Positions 11,585 through 22,714 are shown, numbered from the stretch's first letter. The stretch: DNA of 36,759 nt from Conidiobolus incongruus B7586 (GCA_000697335.1 JNEM01014467.1:1-36759); one strand, 5' to 3'. Made by a program: numbers and translations. Notes: a model not told the origin generated them from the letters alone.

Positions 11585-14349
11585 TTAATCTTCAATCTTC
11601 AATTTTTTAGCCTGCTGATCTAATTGATTTGTAGCCAATTCAATATTTTGTAAAGTAGAAACATCTACAATGCGATCGAGCGTCCACTTGATGAGGAGTG
11701 GAATACTGAAGCAAATTTGTAGTACTTGGGTCAATTTTTCAGCTGGTAGAGGTTCTAAAGCTAGTGGTAAAGTGCCACCATCTTCCAATTGATTAGCTAA
11801 AGTGGTCATCATAACAACTGGTAGAGGCGTGTCTTGAGGGATTGTAATATTCAATGTGATATAATGCTGTTGGTTGGGGTGGAGGAAAGTGATTATTAAA
11901 GATTCTGGAGGGTTGATTGATGATACTTCAATTTGGATAGCTCCTAAATAGATAGTTTCGAATATTAAAAACAAGTCATTGATTTTAAATTAATTATATA
12001 TACCTAGGTTGGTATCAATTTCCGCATTTTGTTTAGTTTTATCTAACCAGGGCCTAAATGTATTGGTATTGAAGCAACTTTGAAACAGTCGATTGAAAGC
12101 GATTTGCTGTCTTAGTAACTAATTGTTAGAGATTAGTAAATTGAGTATATTTTATATTATAAGTCAGATGAAATTACTTGAACAGTACTATAAACTTGAT
12201 CCAATCTCTGGAAAGGAATTCTATAAATTGTATAAGATCCACATCGATCTCCAGTAAAGCAATAATTTTGAACAAATAGACTATTCTTAAATCTCTAAAA
12301 TGTCCAAAGGTGAGTATATTGTTATATTAAAATGTATTTAATAAAAACATACACCAATCCAGTGCTTACTCTCAGCTAAGTAATCATTGCTATAGTAATT
12401 TACTTGGTTATCTTGTTCAACAGTTTCTTTAATCTATCACAATGTTAGATAAAATATATATATATATAATAATATACTAGAATTACTAATAAAGATTGAA
12501 GTGAATCCATTCCAAAAGAGCCACTGTCAGCTGAAGGTTGATCATTCACAAGTATACCAGAAATCTGAGCGATCCTTTTGGTAAGCACCTCGGAGCAGTG
12601 CACAGGTGGGTTGAGTACCATCACGTACTGTAAAGGGGCAGCCATGTTCTCCATTCCAGGATATTGAACAATTATTTGAAGAGGATGAGACATTAAAGGC
12701 GTGATTTGGAAAGGTTGTGTGCTAAAAGTACTAATAGTATGTTAGATATTAAATAGCAAAATAAGAATTGAAAATATTTACTTAGGATCTAAAGATGTGA
12801 TATTAGGATTCTTTTCATCGAATATAGTTCCTTTAATATTTTTGGGCAAGAGCACCATGGGAGTTTTGGATAACTGAGTAGTAACGTGTATGCAATAATA
12901 GTTATCTTTGATATATTGTTCTAAATATTGAAATGAGTAAAATAACAATGATTATTGAAAAAAAATAATTACTGTCAGAAGAATCGACTAAATCTTGAGA
13001 TTTCTGATATTTTAATTCCAAGTTTTTGAAACTGTAAATCAATGTAAGTCCCATCCAAAGATGATCTCGGAGAGGGATACCAATTCCCAAGTTAAGTAAC
13101 TGATTTAAATCACCATTGGAAATTATCCTGAATCATTGAGCGTTAGTATTAGAAAATTTTACGAGAAATGAATAATGCAAATACAATTCTTGGTTGTGGA
13201 TAGTGGTGAAATCATTATATAAAGCAAGTAAATTATGAAAGAGATCAATATTAGGGAATTGATAATTCAATTGGTCGACTGCAAGGAGAAGCTTGAGATT
13301 AAATCTGAATGAGTCCATATTTCCTTGACTATTTGATTATAAAAGTTAATATATTATCAATTTACTAATATTAATTATTTACGCTAAATCTTCATAAAAT
13401 GGTAGTTTATGCTAAAGTTATAAAATTGAATTAAATAATCTGAAATTAGATCGAACTATTGGAATTACCTTAGATTCTTCATTCTGAGTTTCAGCATAAG
13501 CAACGTTCACCTTATTAACTTCACCTTTTTGATTCAAATCAATCTAAGTACGCCTTATTAGCGAGTTATCATAAAGTAATCAAGGTTATTTACATCAATC
13601 ACAATATAATGACCTGACAGAGTAATAGTAGCTGATTCATTTTGATCAATATAATAATGGATTCTAATTAACATATTCATTAGTATTTTATATACTGATG
13701 TTATAAAATTATATATACTGGGACTCTTCAGCAATTCTTTCGATACTATTGATATAAAATGGAAGTCCAATTTGACTTGGTTGAATATTACTCAATAATC
13801 CATATTTCACTTGACCCAAAGCATGTTTAATATTAAATATTCTACTTCCTAACAATGCTTCATTCTAATATCATAATTAATAACTATTCAGAAATTAATA
13901 TTAACAATGATTACTTTTAAATTATTATATATTTCTCTGGTAGGTGGCATCGTTTCACCCTGAGGTACATTTAATAATCTTTTAATTAATTCTGTGTGAG
14001 CTTGGATAATTTCTCTAATTTGATTAATTTGAGTTTGAATATTATGCTGAATCCCATCTAAATCTAGTGGTCCCAAAGGATGAGCCCCTAATGAAAAAAA
14101 TTAATAAAAATAATATTACAAAAATATAATGAACTTACAGTGGACTCGTCCATATTCGTTCAACTCTGCCCCCTGCTTAGCAATTTGTTGACTCAATAAT
14201 TTCAAGTGATCAACACCTGGTCTCTCGTTGGGGAAGATACCTAAGTGTTCATTTAAAATAAAAGGGTTAGAATCGTTTAAATTCTTTAATGTTTTCTTTA
14301 AACTGAATAATTTATTAAATATTGAGACTGATTTATAAGGGTCTGTCAT
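11585..14349 (-). CDS. MED1: Mediator complex subunit 1 (MED1), 14 exons
   Basis: I resolve 14 exons on the minus strand: 14349-14139, 14087-13915, 13864-13719, 13663-13594, 13543-13469, 13411-13383, 13328-13185, 13127-12973, 12920-12782, 12730-12487, 12433-12353, 12294-12178, 12118-12004 and 11943-11585. The 13 introns are 50-60 nt and GT-AG, and all junctions keep one frame of 685 residues. The protein belongs to the middle module of the Pol II Mediator. Its order of blocks follows the MED1 domain: SIERIAEES, then TITLSGHYIVIDIDLNQ (like metazoan CYITSDMFYVEVQLD), a helical LFHNLLALYNDF, SNGDLNQLLNLGIGIPLRDH, the KRIAQISGI block, and YRIPFQRLDQVYSTVQ/LLRQQIAFNRLFQSCF, matching human HPGRVPLILNLIRHQVAYNTLIGSC. 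The seventh intron contains TACTAAC. The acceptor of exon 10 is ambiguous by 9 nt. The start is the only ATG before the conserved part. Single splice choices are less sure than the gene. Confidence 0.85.
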
Positions 14350-15070
14350 ATTTTTTTTACCAATTGGATATTTAATTCTAAAAACACGTCAATTCAATTG
14401 GCTTATAATGATGAATATTGCAGTTAGGTAAATTATGGGATTTGATTCAATGTTTGTATTAATTATTATTCATTAAATCACTTCCAATATTATTTCCATA
14501 ATCAATTCGTATCCTTTGGTAATATAAAAATTTTATATCTCATTTTTTAATTTCAGATAACTTTTTTGAAAAATTGATGCAAATAACACTTAATGAAAAC
14601 CATAAACAATTTTGTATTTGATCATCAAAATTAATTTTAATTTATTTTCAAATTATTGTTGTTATTATAATTAAATATATTTGCATTAAAAAAACTAATT
14701 AAAATAGTATGATATCATATTATAAATTTGAATAATTAGTGTAAATTATTTTTTTTATTTCAATATTGTAATATTCAAATAATGCTAAGATTTGATATAT
14801 TTTCAAAAATATTGAGACTGATTTAGGGTGAAATCAATTCTATTATTCAAATTGAAAATTAGCCTAAATTTAATTAATGATTGATTGATAATACTTAATA
14901 GGTTATTAATAAAAACTGATATATAAATTATGAATTAATAGTATAAATAAAGGTTAATAATTATATCAACAAATTTAACATATTTAGCATCCAACAAAGT
15001 TGATTATTTTTAATATCATACTATCACTTTACTAAATAATTCTTTTTATTGAACATAACTAATACATTTT
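14350..15070. other. MED1 upstream region, AT-rich
   Basis: 721 bases between the MED1 start and the left end of the transposon. The proximal 100-200 bases are the likely MED1 promoter. I see no gene or strong motif in the remainder. Confidence 0.6.
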
Positions 15071-16391
15071 TATTAGTATGGAAATTAAAAAATGGCAAAT
15101 TTTTTAATTTCTGATCTTTCAAACATATTATATGTTTTGAAAAATTATATATATATAAAATATATAGGAAAATAAATATTTTCAAACTATATATATATAT
15201 TTAATTTTTATTATTTTTTTTATTAAAATATTTTGATTTTAAAATTTACACTTAAATTTAATTATACTTAAATTAGATTGTGATTATCAAAAGGCTTTTA
15301 TTTTTGTATCTTTAAAACTTAATTATAAACCCTCTAAAATCATCTAAAACTTATAAACAGTTTATAAAGATGGTGTTTTATCTAAAACTACCATATATTG
15401 CTAGATTTGTGATTTTAAAGCTAGAAGGGACACTATTTAAAATTTACCAAAATCTAAAAGATTAATTTCTATTGTTATTTTTTCATTTATTAATAGAGAA
15501 AAAAATATATTAAGAAATACCTTTTTATTTCTGTTAGAAAACTATTAAAGTAATTTAATGTTAATTATATAAGCATATTATATTTACTTAAGTTTAAACT
15601 TAGATTAATTAATAAAAATATAAAATAGATACCTTATAATTTAACAAAAGCCTAAAAAAAACTAAAGTAGCTATAGCTAAACTAAACTTATTAAAGTATA
15701 ACCAAAAACAAAGGTTTTTACAGTGAATACTTATAATTGATGAATTTTAGATTCTTTTATATAATCCTTTATTTAAAAATAAAACAAGATGTTAAGTTAA
15801 GCTAAATCAATCCCCTCTACAAATTCCAATAAATAAACACTTTAAATATAAACAAATGTTAATTGTTGTAATAGATTATAATAGTATATAGTTTTCTTAT
15901 TTAATATCTCAAGGAAAATTAATTAATAATAAGTTATATATTACTTTTTTAAATAAAACAATTTCTAAATAGCATTCTTAATATAAATTAAAGACACCTA
16001 TTATTTTACATAATAATTACAAAATATATAAAGTTAAAGTTGTAAAAGACTTTTTATATAAAAAAAATTAGAGGGAGTTATTACATCTAGTATATTTACT
16101 TGATTATAACCTATATAATTATAATTGTTTTAGACAATTAAAAAACAGCTTGCAGGAAAAAAAATTCCTGCAAACAAATTAAATTGGTTTGTGAAATATC
16201 AAATTTCAGTCCTTAATAAAAAGAATTGTTTTTTAGGTATTAGAAGCTTACCAAAGGTATAGAAAAGAGTTATTAATAATAAAAGAGGCTATTAATTTTA
16301 TATTATTCATTAATTTTTATATATTATTTATTAATTTATTTGTTTAATTTTAATTTTAAAATTGTGCCATTACTTAATTTCTACATTAATA
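15071..16391 (+). mobile_element. Decayed Tc1/mariner-type DNA transposon, copy 1
   Basis: A 1,321-bp unit bounded by imperfect terminal inverted repeats of about 35-40 bp. The left end begins TATTAGTATGGAAATTAA; the reverse complement of the right end begins TATTAATGTAGAAATTAAG. Both share an AATGGCA core. Each outermost dinucleotide is TA, as expected for a Tc1/mariner target duplication. A near-identical unit in the opposite orientation lies at 34261-35578. On the plus strand of this copy a helix-turn-helix remnant (LSKTTIY then DFKARRDTI, about 15370-15450) resembles the mariner-type DNA-binding domain. Near the 3' end (about 16100-16180) NCFRQLKNSLQEKKFLQTN resembles the tail after the NPIE motif of IS630-Tc1-mariner transposases. 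Stops throughout mean the transposase is dead. Differences from copy 2 are mostly C/T and G/A. Confidence 0.75.
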
Positions 16392-17200
16392 ATTCTTTGC
16401 TTTTCCAAATTTATGATATATATTGTTTGAATTTAATATATTCCAAATTTAATATTAAAAAATATTCATATATATTATCATTTTTTTAAATTTTATAGAA
16501 TCTATTATTTAATTCTATGAGATTTACAATGTATTTATATATAATAAATAATAAAATACAATAATTATTATTTGATTTTAGCAAATTCAACTACTATCAA
16601 ATACTTCTTTAATAGCTATACTTGATTTATTAAATAAAATATATTAATTAGTTGATTTTAATATTAATACATATCATTAATTATATTATAAATCCAAGAA
16701 AGTAACTCTAAATATTTGGCCAAATTGTCAGCTAATCATTTATATGTAATATTCTGCCAATAAAGATATTCAAAAATAAGATTTTTCGATACAAATAATG
16801 AGATACTAACTCATTTCAATTATAACCAGGTTTGTCATAAACAAGTAATCTAAATATATTCTATGAATTATATATTAAACATTATTGATAATAATTTATA
16901 TACAATATTAATTCAAAGGTATCTATATTGCATATCATAATGATATATATACTTCTAGTATAAATTAGATAACTATTTATTCTGAACAATTTAACAAACC
17001 ATTTTTATGTAAACATAAATTTGTGGGTTAAAATTAATTTATTTATCAAAATTTGCTAGATTTACACTCGGTTTCAAAGATCAATTTCATGCCTTTAGAT
17101 GATTCAACTATCAAGTGAATTATATAAAGAATCAACACAATTAAAATATCTAGATTATTGATTAATCCTTGTATTTATTATTTTGGTTTAGTTATTGGCG
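16392..17200. other. AT-rich DNA and upstream region of the secreted-protein gene
   Basis: No gene visible. The last 30 bases end in a pyrimidine-rich stretch and TTTAG, eight bases before the next ATG. This could be the 3' splice site of a leader intron, but no donor can be fixed. Confidence 0.5.
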
Positions 17201-17560
17201 ATGTTATTCACTGATTTAGTATCATCATTCTTATTATTAAGCGTTATTTCGTCTTTACCTGTTGATTCCGATAATAGAGATCACAATTTAGACCGTCGTT
17301 TATGGGGAGGTCTTGCCTATGTTGATTTAAGTGATCTCAGAGTTTTAAGTCCTCAATCAAATACTTTCAAGCTTAATTATAATGGTGGATATGCGAATTA
17401 TTTTGGTAAACCAGTTGTATACTATAATCCAAACACCGTGAAACCCCAACCCCAGCAAGGCGGCCAAGTTCCTCAAATACCTCCACCACAGCAACAAACA
17501 GGCCAAATTCTTCAGCAACAACAACAGCAGCAGCAGCAGCAGCAGAAGCAGCATCAATAG
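17201..17560 (+). CDS. Small secreted Gln/Pro-rich protein, unknown function
   Basis: An ATG-to-TAG frame of 119 residues. The N-terminus MLFTDLVSSFLLLSVISSLPV has a hydrophobic core and a small-residue end, so it is a likely signal peptide. About ten residues on, LDRR followed by LWGG looks like a Kex2/furin-type dibasic cleavage site. A Tyr/Asn/Gly-containing middle (NYNGGYANYFGKPVVYYNP) follows, then a Pro/Gln-rich part ending in an almost pure Gln tract encoded by a CAG/CAA repeat at 17515-17557. No cysteines are seen. I do not recognise the family; a lineage-specific secreted or cell-surface protein is the likeliest reading. It sits alone in AT-rich DNA. After the stop, five more sense codons (QLPKQ) precede TAA. 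Coding status rests on the signal peptide and on the higher G+C than the flanks. Confidence 0.5.
   Translation: MLFTDLVSSFLLLSVISSLPVDSDNRDHNLDRRLWGGLAYVDLSDLRVLSPQSNTFKLNYNGGYANYFGKPVVYYNPNTVKPQPQQGGQVPQIPPPQQQTGQILQQQQQQQQQQQKQHQ
17515..17557 (+). repeat. CAG/CAA microsatellite encoding poly-Gln
   Basis: Mixed CAA and CAG codons with a central pure CAG run, inside the 3' end of the secreted-protein frame. Such tracts commonly vary in length between strains. Confidence 0.85.
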
Positions 17561-19580
17561 CAACTGCCTAAACAATAATAATTCTATTGGGTCTAATCAA
17601 CTCAAATCTACCAAGAATACTAAGTTTTTAAATAAACAAATAAATTATTTTATATTTAATTTTCAATATTAAAACCAAATATATAATAATTTCAATCTAT
17701 TTTAACATGAGCTAAAATCCCAATAAATAATAACATATAAATATATTCTAAATTAATTAAAAGATATATTATTATAGAATTCAATAATATTCCAATCCTT
17801 TTTGAAATAAAAAATTAAAATTTTTAAACCTTTTTGATATTAAAAATATATTTTTCTTATAAATTTTATAAATATAATTAAAGTATTAAATTACTAACTA
17901 TTAAGAAAAAAATCTTTAAATTATATTAACTTAGAATTAAATTATTTTTTTAGCATATATTATAAAAGTAATTATATTGAGATTTTTATAATGTTGATTT
18001 GAAAAACAAATTAGTTGTTTATATTGACATGCTTCAAATTAAAATAAGGCATTAAAATTTTTTAAAATATTTGAATCAATGATTTAAAAAATATATTATA
18101 TTATGAATTAATTATATATTCTACTACCATTATACTCTACAATTAGAGTTAATTTTGATATTTTTAGTATTGTATTATATAACTGATTAATTATTAAAAT
18201 ATTATATTGAATTATTATCACAAAATTATATGAAAACTATTCGAAATTTTATTAATTTAATCATAAAAAAATTAATATTATTTAAAATTTATAAATTTTT
18301 TTTGATTATTATTCTTTAATTATATTATTGAATATTTATTATCATTAAATAAATTTTAAAATTTTATATATTATTCAATAATTTTATTTGTAATAGATAC
18401 CTATCATAATTATAAATTATCACACGGATATTGGTATTATATTTGAATGATGTCAAGTAATATATAATTTAGCAATATATATATATTATTCTAATATCAG
18501 CAAAATTGTGAACCCCTTCAATACTTAATTTCTATCATGATTTATGATTGAAATACTAACAACGCAAATAGTTAAGTGATAATGGAAGATTTGATTTTGT
18601 AATCCAAAATCATAATAAAATTGCTCTTTTATTGTATTGTATTTGGTAATCTTTATTAAAATTGAATCTGTGCATATATTTATTAGTCAAAGATAATTCA
18701 ATATTATATATTATTAGAGTTCAGTCTTTGGGTAATATATTTTCATTAAAGTTGTATTTGCTAATAACATAATATCTCATCAATATATTAAGTAACACTA
18801 AAAGATATGAATGTGAACAATCAACAAATTGGATATTTAGTAAATATTAAAACTAATTTTCAATAATTCAAAATAATTTTGAAATTTCTGAGTATTCTCT
18901 AAAACTTTCCTTCTTTATGCTTTCTTCAATTATATCATTTAATATATATATATATATATATATTAAATAAAATTATAATAATTTTCACCAATTATTTTGA
19001 TTTTCATACTAATATAAATAATTAAATTGATGAACTTGTATAATTTAATAGTATATCCTGAAATAGGTCAGAATAGATTAAAAGCTTGAATTATAGTGAG
19101 ATATCAACTAAATAATTATAAATTAGATAATATGATATATACTGAGATTATTTAGTATAATAGAAAAAGATTATTTAATTTTAAATAGAAACAAATAGGT
19201 TATAATAAAGATTCAAATATCAACCCATTTTCAAGCTGATTTATAACAATTTTTTGACAAATTTATAAAATTTCAATTGTAGTATTGAAAATATCAATTT
19301 TAATAATATATAAATTTTTATTAAAGTAATATTTTTTTAAAAAAAAAATTTTGATTAATAATATTCGGAATAACCTTTTATTAAAAAAAGGTAATTATTC
19401 AAATAATTTAAATAAATTTGATTTGATTTGATTTTAATTGATAAATGTACTAGCTTGGTTTAATATAATAATTGTTAAATATTGTAATATTATTAACATC
19501 ATAATCTCAAGTCTATTAAAGGATAAATTCAATTGAGAGTCAGTTCACTATTCGAACTATATTTTCAATTCAAAAACTTT
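17561..19580. other. 2-kb AT-rich intergenic DNA
   Basis: A/T-dominated with many stops in every frame, and a (TA)n run at about 18941-18963. No gene, RNA or repeat family is recognised. Confidence 0.65.
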
Positions 19581-20088
19581 ATAATATAATATAATATTTG
19601 AAAGTTATATATGTGGCAATCAAGGGTTCAGAAAAAGTGATATAAGGGATTTGACGAACCAAGCGCATCATCATGGCTTGGATCAGCCCAGTAATGGTGA
19701 GGGGAGAGTGCTTGATCAGTTTGTGGTCAGCGAGACTGCAAGTATTTGACTATAGAGGTGCCGGGCCACACTAATTGATTGGAGCAAGTTCATTAATTAA
19801 GATAAAAATGTTAATTTATAAATTAAAATTAGATCTAAAACTATTAACTTTATAGCTTAGTTGGTGAATTTGAAGAGAGTTTTGAGCTGAGAATGATGAG
19901 GGTAGCGAAGAGGTATGTATAGTTCAGCATTGTGGACTACAGCTGTTGATAAGGAGCTGATCAAAGTGGCGGTCACGAAGTGCTGGAATCTGCTGGGATC
20001 TCGGCTGAAGTGCTTGGGGTTCCACTCAGAGTGATACCAAGGTAATGAGATTCAGGTCGATATTGGAAGTTGCGATGGCGATGATATC
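19581..20088 (-). pseudogene. G+C-rich remnant of a protein gene, possibly Misato/DML1-like
   Basis: A 500-base island of clearly higher G+C inside AT desert, split by an AT-rich stretch at about 19795-19855. On the minus strand the block 20042-19857 is open for 61 codons with pyrimidine-ending codons like the real genes here (RDPSRFQHFVTATLISSL, NAELYIPLRYPHHSQLKTL). A second block, 19749-19581, reads LADHKLIKHSPLTITG and RQIPYITFSEPL. Short matching pieces (HLYSQILAVSL just before it, SNIDLNLIT before the first block) lie in neighbouring frames, no usable splice sites link them, and no start or upstream part exists. This is a truncated, frame-broken host gene. The order 'LYIPL ... LYS-ILA-SL ... 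SPL' recalls the C-terminal half of Misato (DML1/MSTO1), a tubulin-like mitochondrial-inheritance protein, but the match is weak and from memory. Confidence 0.5.
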
Positions 20089-20913
20089 TATATAAAATAT
20101 ATTTTTAATTAAATTAAACTAAACTCAGTTCTAAACCTGATATTAGTTTTTAAAATTTTTATTATTTTGGAAATTATCAAGAATTTTTTATTAATAATTG
20201 AAACTAAAATCAATTATTAAAATTTTAGATCGATAATCAAATATATTGAAATTCAAAATTAAAAGATTGGATTAAAATTTTTAAAAAAAATTAATCAGGA
20301 ATATTATAATATAGATCGAGGATTCAGTTCAACTGAGTCCATGTAAACACATAGACAGTAAATCAATTTGATGAATAAATATTTCATACTAATGAAAAGC
20401 TGTCATTCAAAAAGTTGGATGCTTGTGTTTTTGATATATCCAATTGAAAACTCATTTCAAAAACAATAAGAATGATTAACTACCTCAATACTTATTTGTA
20501 AATTATCTATCAATGACCCAGTCGAAAAATTATTGGCCAACCTTAATAATTTTACAGGTGCTTGAATAATCAGAAAATCAATTTGGCTGGTTATTGTTGT
20601 TACAAAGATCATTATATTGCTTCAATGTTGCCGATTCAACTATTCAATGATAAATGAATTCAATATGACTGATTGATAATATCTATAATTAGAGAATTAT
20701 TTACCCCGATATTTTCAAAACTGAATTGATTTGAGTTTAATATTAAATTGAAACTTTGATTTAAAGAGGTTTTAATCTAAAATCTTTTTATCAAAAATGT
20801 GTTTCAAATTAACTCTGATTAAAATCTTTATGTATAAAATACTAGAAACTATCTCACTCTATTATTTATCTGTATTCTTTAAAATAATCTTATTTTAATT
20901 CTGTTAAAAAAAT
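20089..20913. other. AT-rich region upstream of the 7TM gene
   Basis: No reading frame or RNA gene recognised. The 100 bases before 20914 should contain the promoter and leader of the next gene. Confidence 0.55.
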
Positions 20914-21726
20914 ATGGTAGATGTCAAAGATTTGATAGTTTGTAGTGCTATTGGAAATGTGTTGATTATACTGAATGTCAGTTTAATTCAACTCATTTCC
21001 AAAATTACTATTACCAGTTATCCCAGTTATATCTTTAAATTAATTGGTGTCCTATCTACAACTGTAATTAATATCTTATTACTGTTGATGTATCATAACG
21101 AATGGTTAAATAATTCTATGGTTTTTAATGTATTTGTTGGTATCTTTTATTGGTGTTTCTCAAATGCTTACTTTTTAATGATTTTGCCTATTTTAAATAC
21201 AATCAAATGGAGGCATTGTAAACTTATTACAGGTGCTTTGGTATCGCTTTTAAGCTTATATCAATTAGTCGTTATTAGTTATTATATTTTGTATCAGTGC
21301 GAATATGATGGAGATTGGACTGAGTACTCAAAACTTGGATTGGACCGTGATCCAAAAGAATATTTTAAGTTACTATACTATTTGGATTGGGGCTATCTCA
21401 TGGGCTTTAAATCGATCGAAATAATTATTAAACTTATGATATATTCAAAATTTAACCAACTGATTGATGGAAATTACAACTTAGTCCAATGTCAGTTCAA
21501 AAGATTGAGTCGAGTCTTAATCAGTGTATTTATCATCGACACAATACTTTTACTATTAATTCAATCCTATTTAACTACCTACTCCTGGGGATTCAAAGGA
21601 TTTATTATTACATTCAAATTATATGGTGAATACTTTAGCTTAGCTAAACTTAGGAAAGTGTACCTAATTCTAAGGCATCGTATCTCTTTTAGTAACTTAA
21701 TGAGGTCGAGAATTCTAAATCAATGA
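20914..21726 (+). CDS. Seven-transmembrane receptor-like membrane protein, family unknown
   Basis: A single-exon frame of 270 residues from ATG to TGA. Hydrophobic segments lie at about residues 7-29, 41-61, 69-94, 104-127, 150-177, 201-221 and 226-245, giving seven probable membrane helices with short loops. Helix 1 contains AIGNVLIILN, which looks like the GN motif of class A GPCR helix 1, but no DRY or NPxxY motif is present and helix 7 is weak. The tail is short and basic (LRKVYLILRHRIS). The loop between helices 4 and 5 is acidic (CEYDGDWTEYSKLGLDRDPKEY) and could lie outside the cell. It may belong to the fungal receptor-like proteins expanded in some early-diverging fungi, or be an unrelated multispan protein. 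No homologue can be named. It has no close neighbour on its strand. Confidence 0.7.
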   Translation: MVDVKDLIVCSAIGNVLIILNVSLIQLISKITITSYPSYIFKLIGVLSTTVINILLLLMYHNEWLNNSMVFNVFVGIFYWCFSNAYFLMILPILNTIKWRHCKLITGALVSLLSLYQLVVISYYILYQCEYDGDWTEYSKLGLDRDPKEYFKLLYYLDWGYLMGFKSIEIIIKLMIYSKFNQLIDGNYNLVQCQFKRLSRVLISVFIIDTILLLLIQSYLTTYSWGFKGFIITFKLYGEYFSLAKLRKVYLILRHRISFSNLMRSRILNQ

Positions 21727-22407
21727 TTTATTATTTTTATAACTAAATTGTTAATAAATTATAAATTAAAATAAAAATTTTTTATGTTATATTATTTAAT
21801 TAATATTATAATTATGAAATTATATTTAATATCAAAAATCAATATATTAAACTTTCCATAATTATCCTCTAACAAGACTGTTGTCTACCAGTATGTATAA
21901 TGCAATAAAATTAAAATATATAAACTAAAATAAGTTCGATTAATAATAATATAATAGTATAAGATGAATTTTTATAATTGAAAGTATTGAATACAATCAT
22001 AACTGTAATAATTTGATGATTAAATAAAATACTTAATTATTAGGATATAATGAGATACCATTAATAAATGACCCAAATTATCTTCAGAATTATATAAATT
22101 CATAATAATCATTAAAACTCCCTTTTTTTAATAAATTATAAATAATTTTAAATTTAAATTTATGTATTTGAATAATAAATAAAATATTAAAATATTTGAA
22201 AAATAGAATTAACACCTTATAAAATAATATTTAGTTGATAGTCAACTTGATCGCAATCGAAAATTAATATTAAAATAAAAAATATTATTAAATAATATAA
22301 GGATTATGTTTTTTTTCTAATATCAGTTTAATTTTAAATATATAATAGTTCATAGATATATTATAATAATAATAATAATAATAATAATTTACTTATAATT
22401 GAGGATT
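21727..22407. other. AT-rich spacer between 7TM gene and mS37
   Basis: 681 bases lying between two 3' ends (the flanking genes are convergent). A short (ATA)n run is at about 22364-22388. No other feature seen. Confidence 0.6.
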
Positions 22408-22714
22408 TTAACCCAAAAGATTTTTACCAAGTCTATTTAAGTGATAATTAAGTGTATTGGGAGTTTTAGGAGTAGGTTTCTAAAAACAATATTAAAAAGT
22501 TGATATAAATTGTAAAATATAAATAAAAACTTACGGCATTACTCATACAAAGAGCTAAAGTGGAAGCAGAAGCAGCACATCTGGGGTGTTCAATCGATAA
22601 GGAGGACCAACAGTTGAGTAAAGCGGTCATTTCAGGGACACAAGGTCCGAGAGTAGTAGTTTTCTTAGGTTTCACTTTAAGCTTTTTAATTTTAATTACT
22701 TGATTAGCACTCAT
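22408..22714 (-). CDS. MRP10: Mitochondrial small-subunit ribosomal protein mS37 (Mrp10), twin CX9C
   Basis: Two exons, 22714-22535 and 22479-22408, joined across a 55-nt GTAAGT...TTTAG intron in phase 0, give 83 residues. The protein has a basic N-terminus (VIKIKKLKVKPKK) and two CX9C motifs, CVPEMTALLNC and CAASASTLALC, separated by WSSLSIEHPR. This is the layout of yeast Mrp10, whose CLVLMSNLLQC, WSS and CAGLVTELKSC align directly. The second exon ends NTLNYHLNRLGKNLLG, like the yeast NINYHAARLYDRINGK tail. In yeast the protein is imported, oxidised by Mia40 in the intermembrane space and built into the mitoribosome small subunit; the twin cysteines support the same route here. It diverges from YTM1 across a 511-bp intergenic region. 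Confidence 0.92.

Noticed and set aside
13128-13162. A 35-nt intron in MED1 from the GTAAAA donor to TTCAG
   Set aside because: It breaks the frame. The donor at 13184 gives a 57-nt intron with TACTAAC and keeps both the frame and the conserved SNGDLNQLL block.
16150-16173. Perfect 9-bp hairpin (TTGCAGGAA/TTCCTGCAA) in transposon copy 1 as a terminator or regulatory RNA
   Set aside because: It lies inside the transposase remnant, is degraded in copy 2 and is explained by coding sequence.
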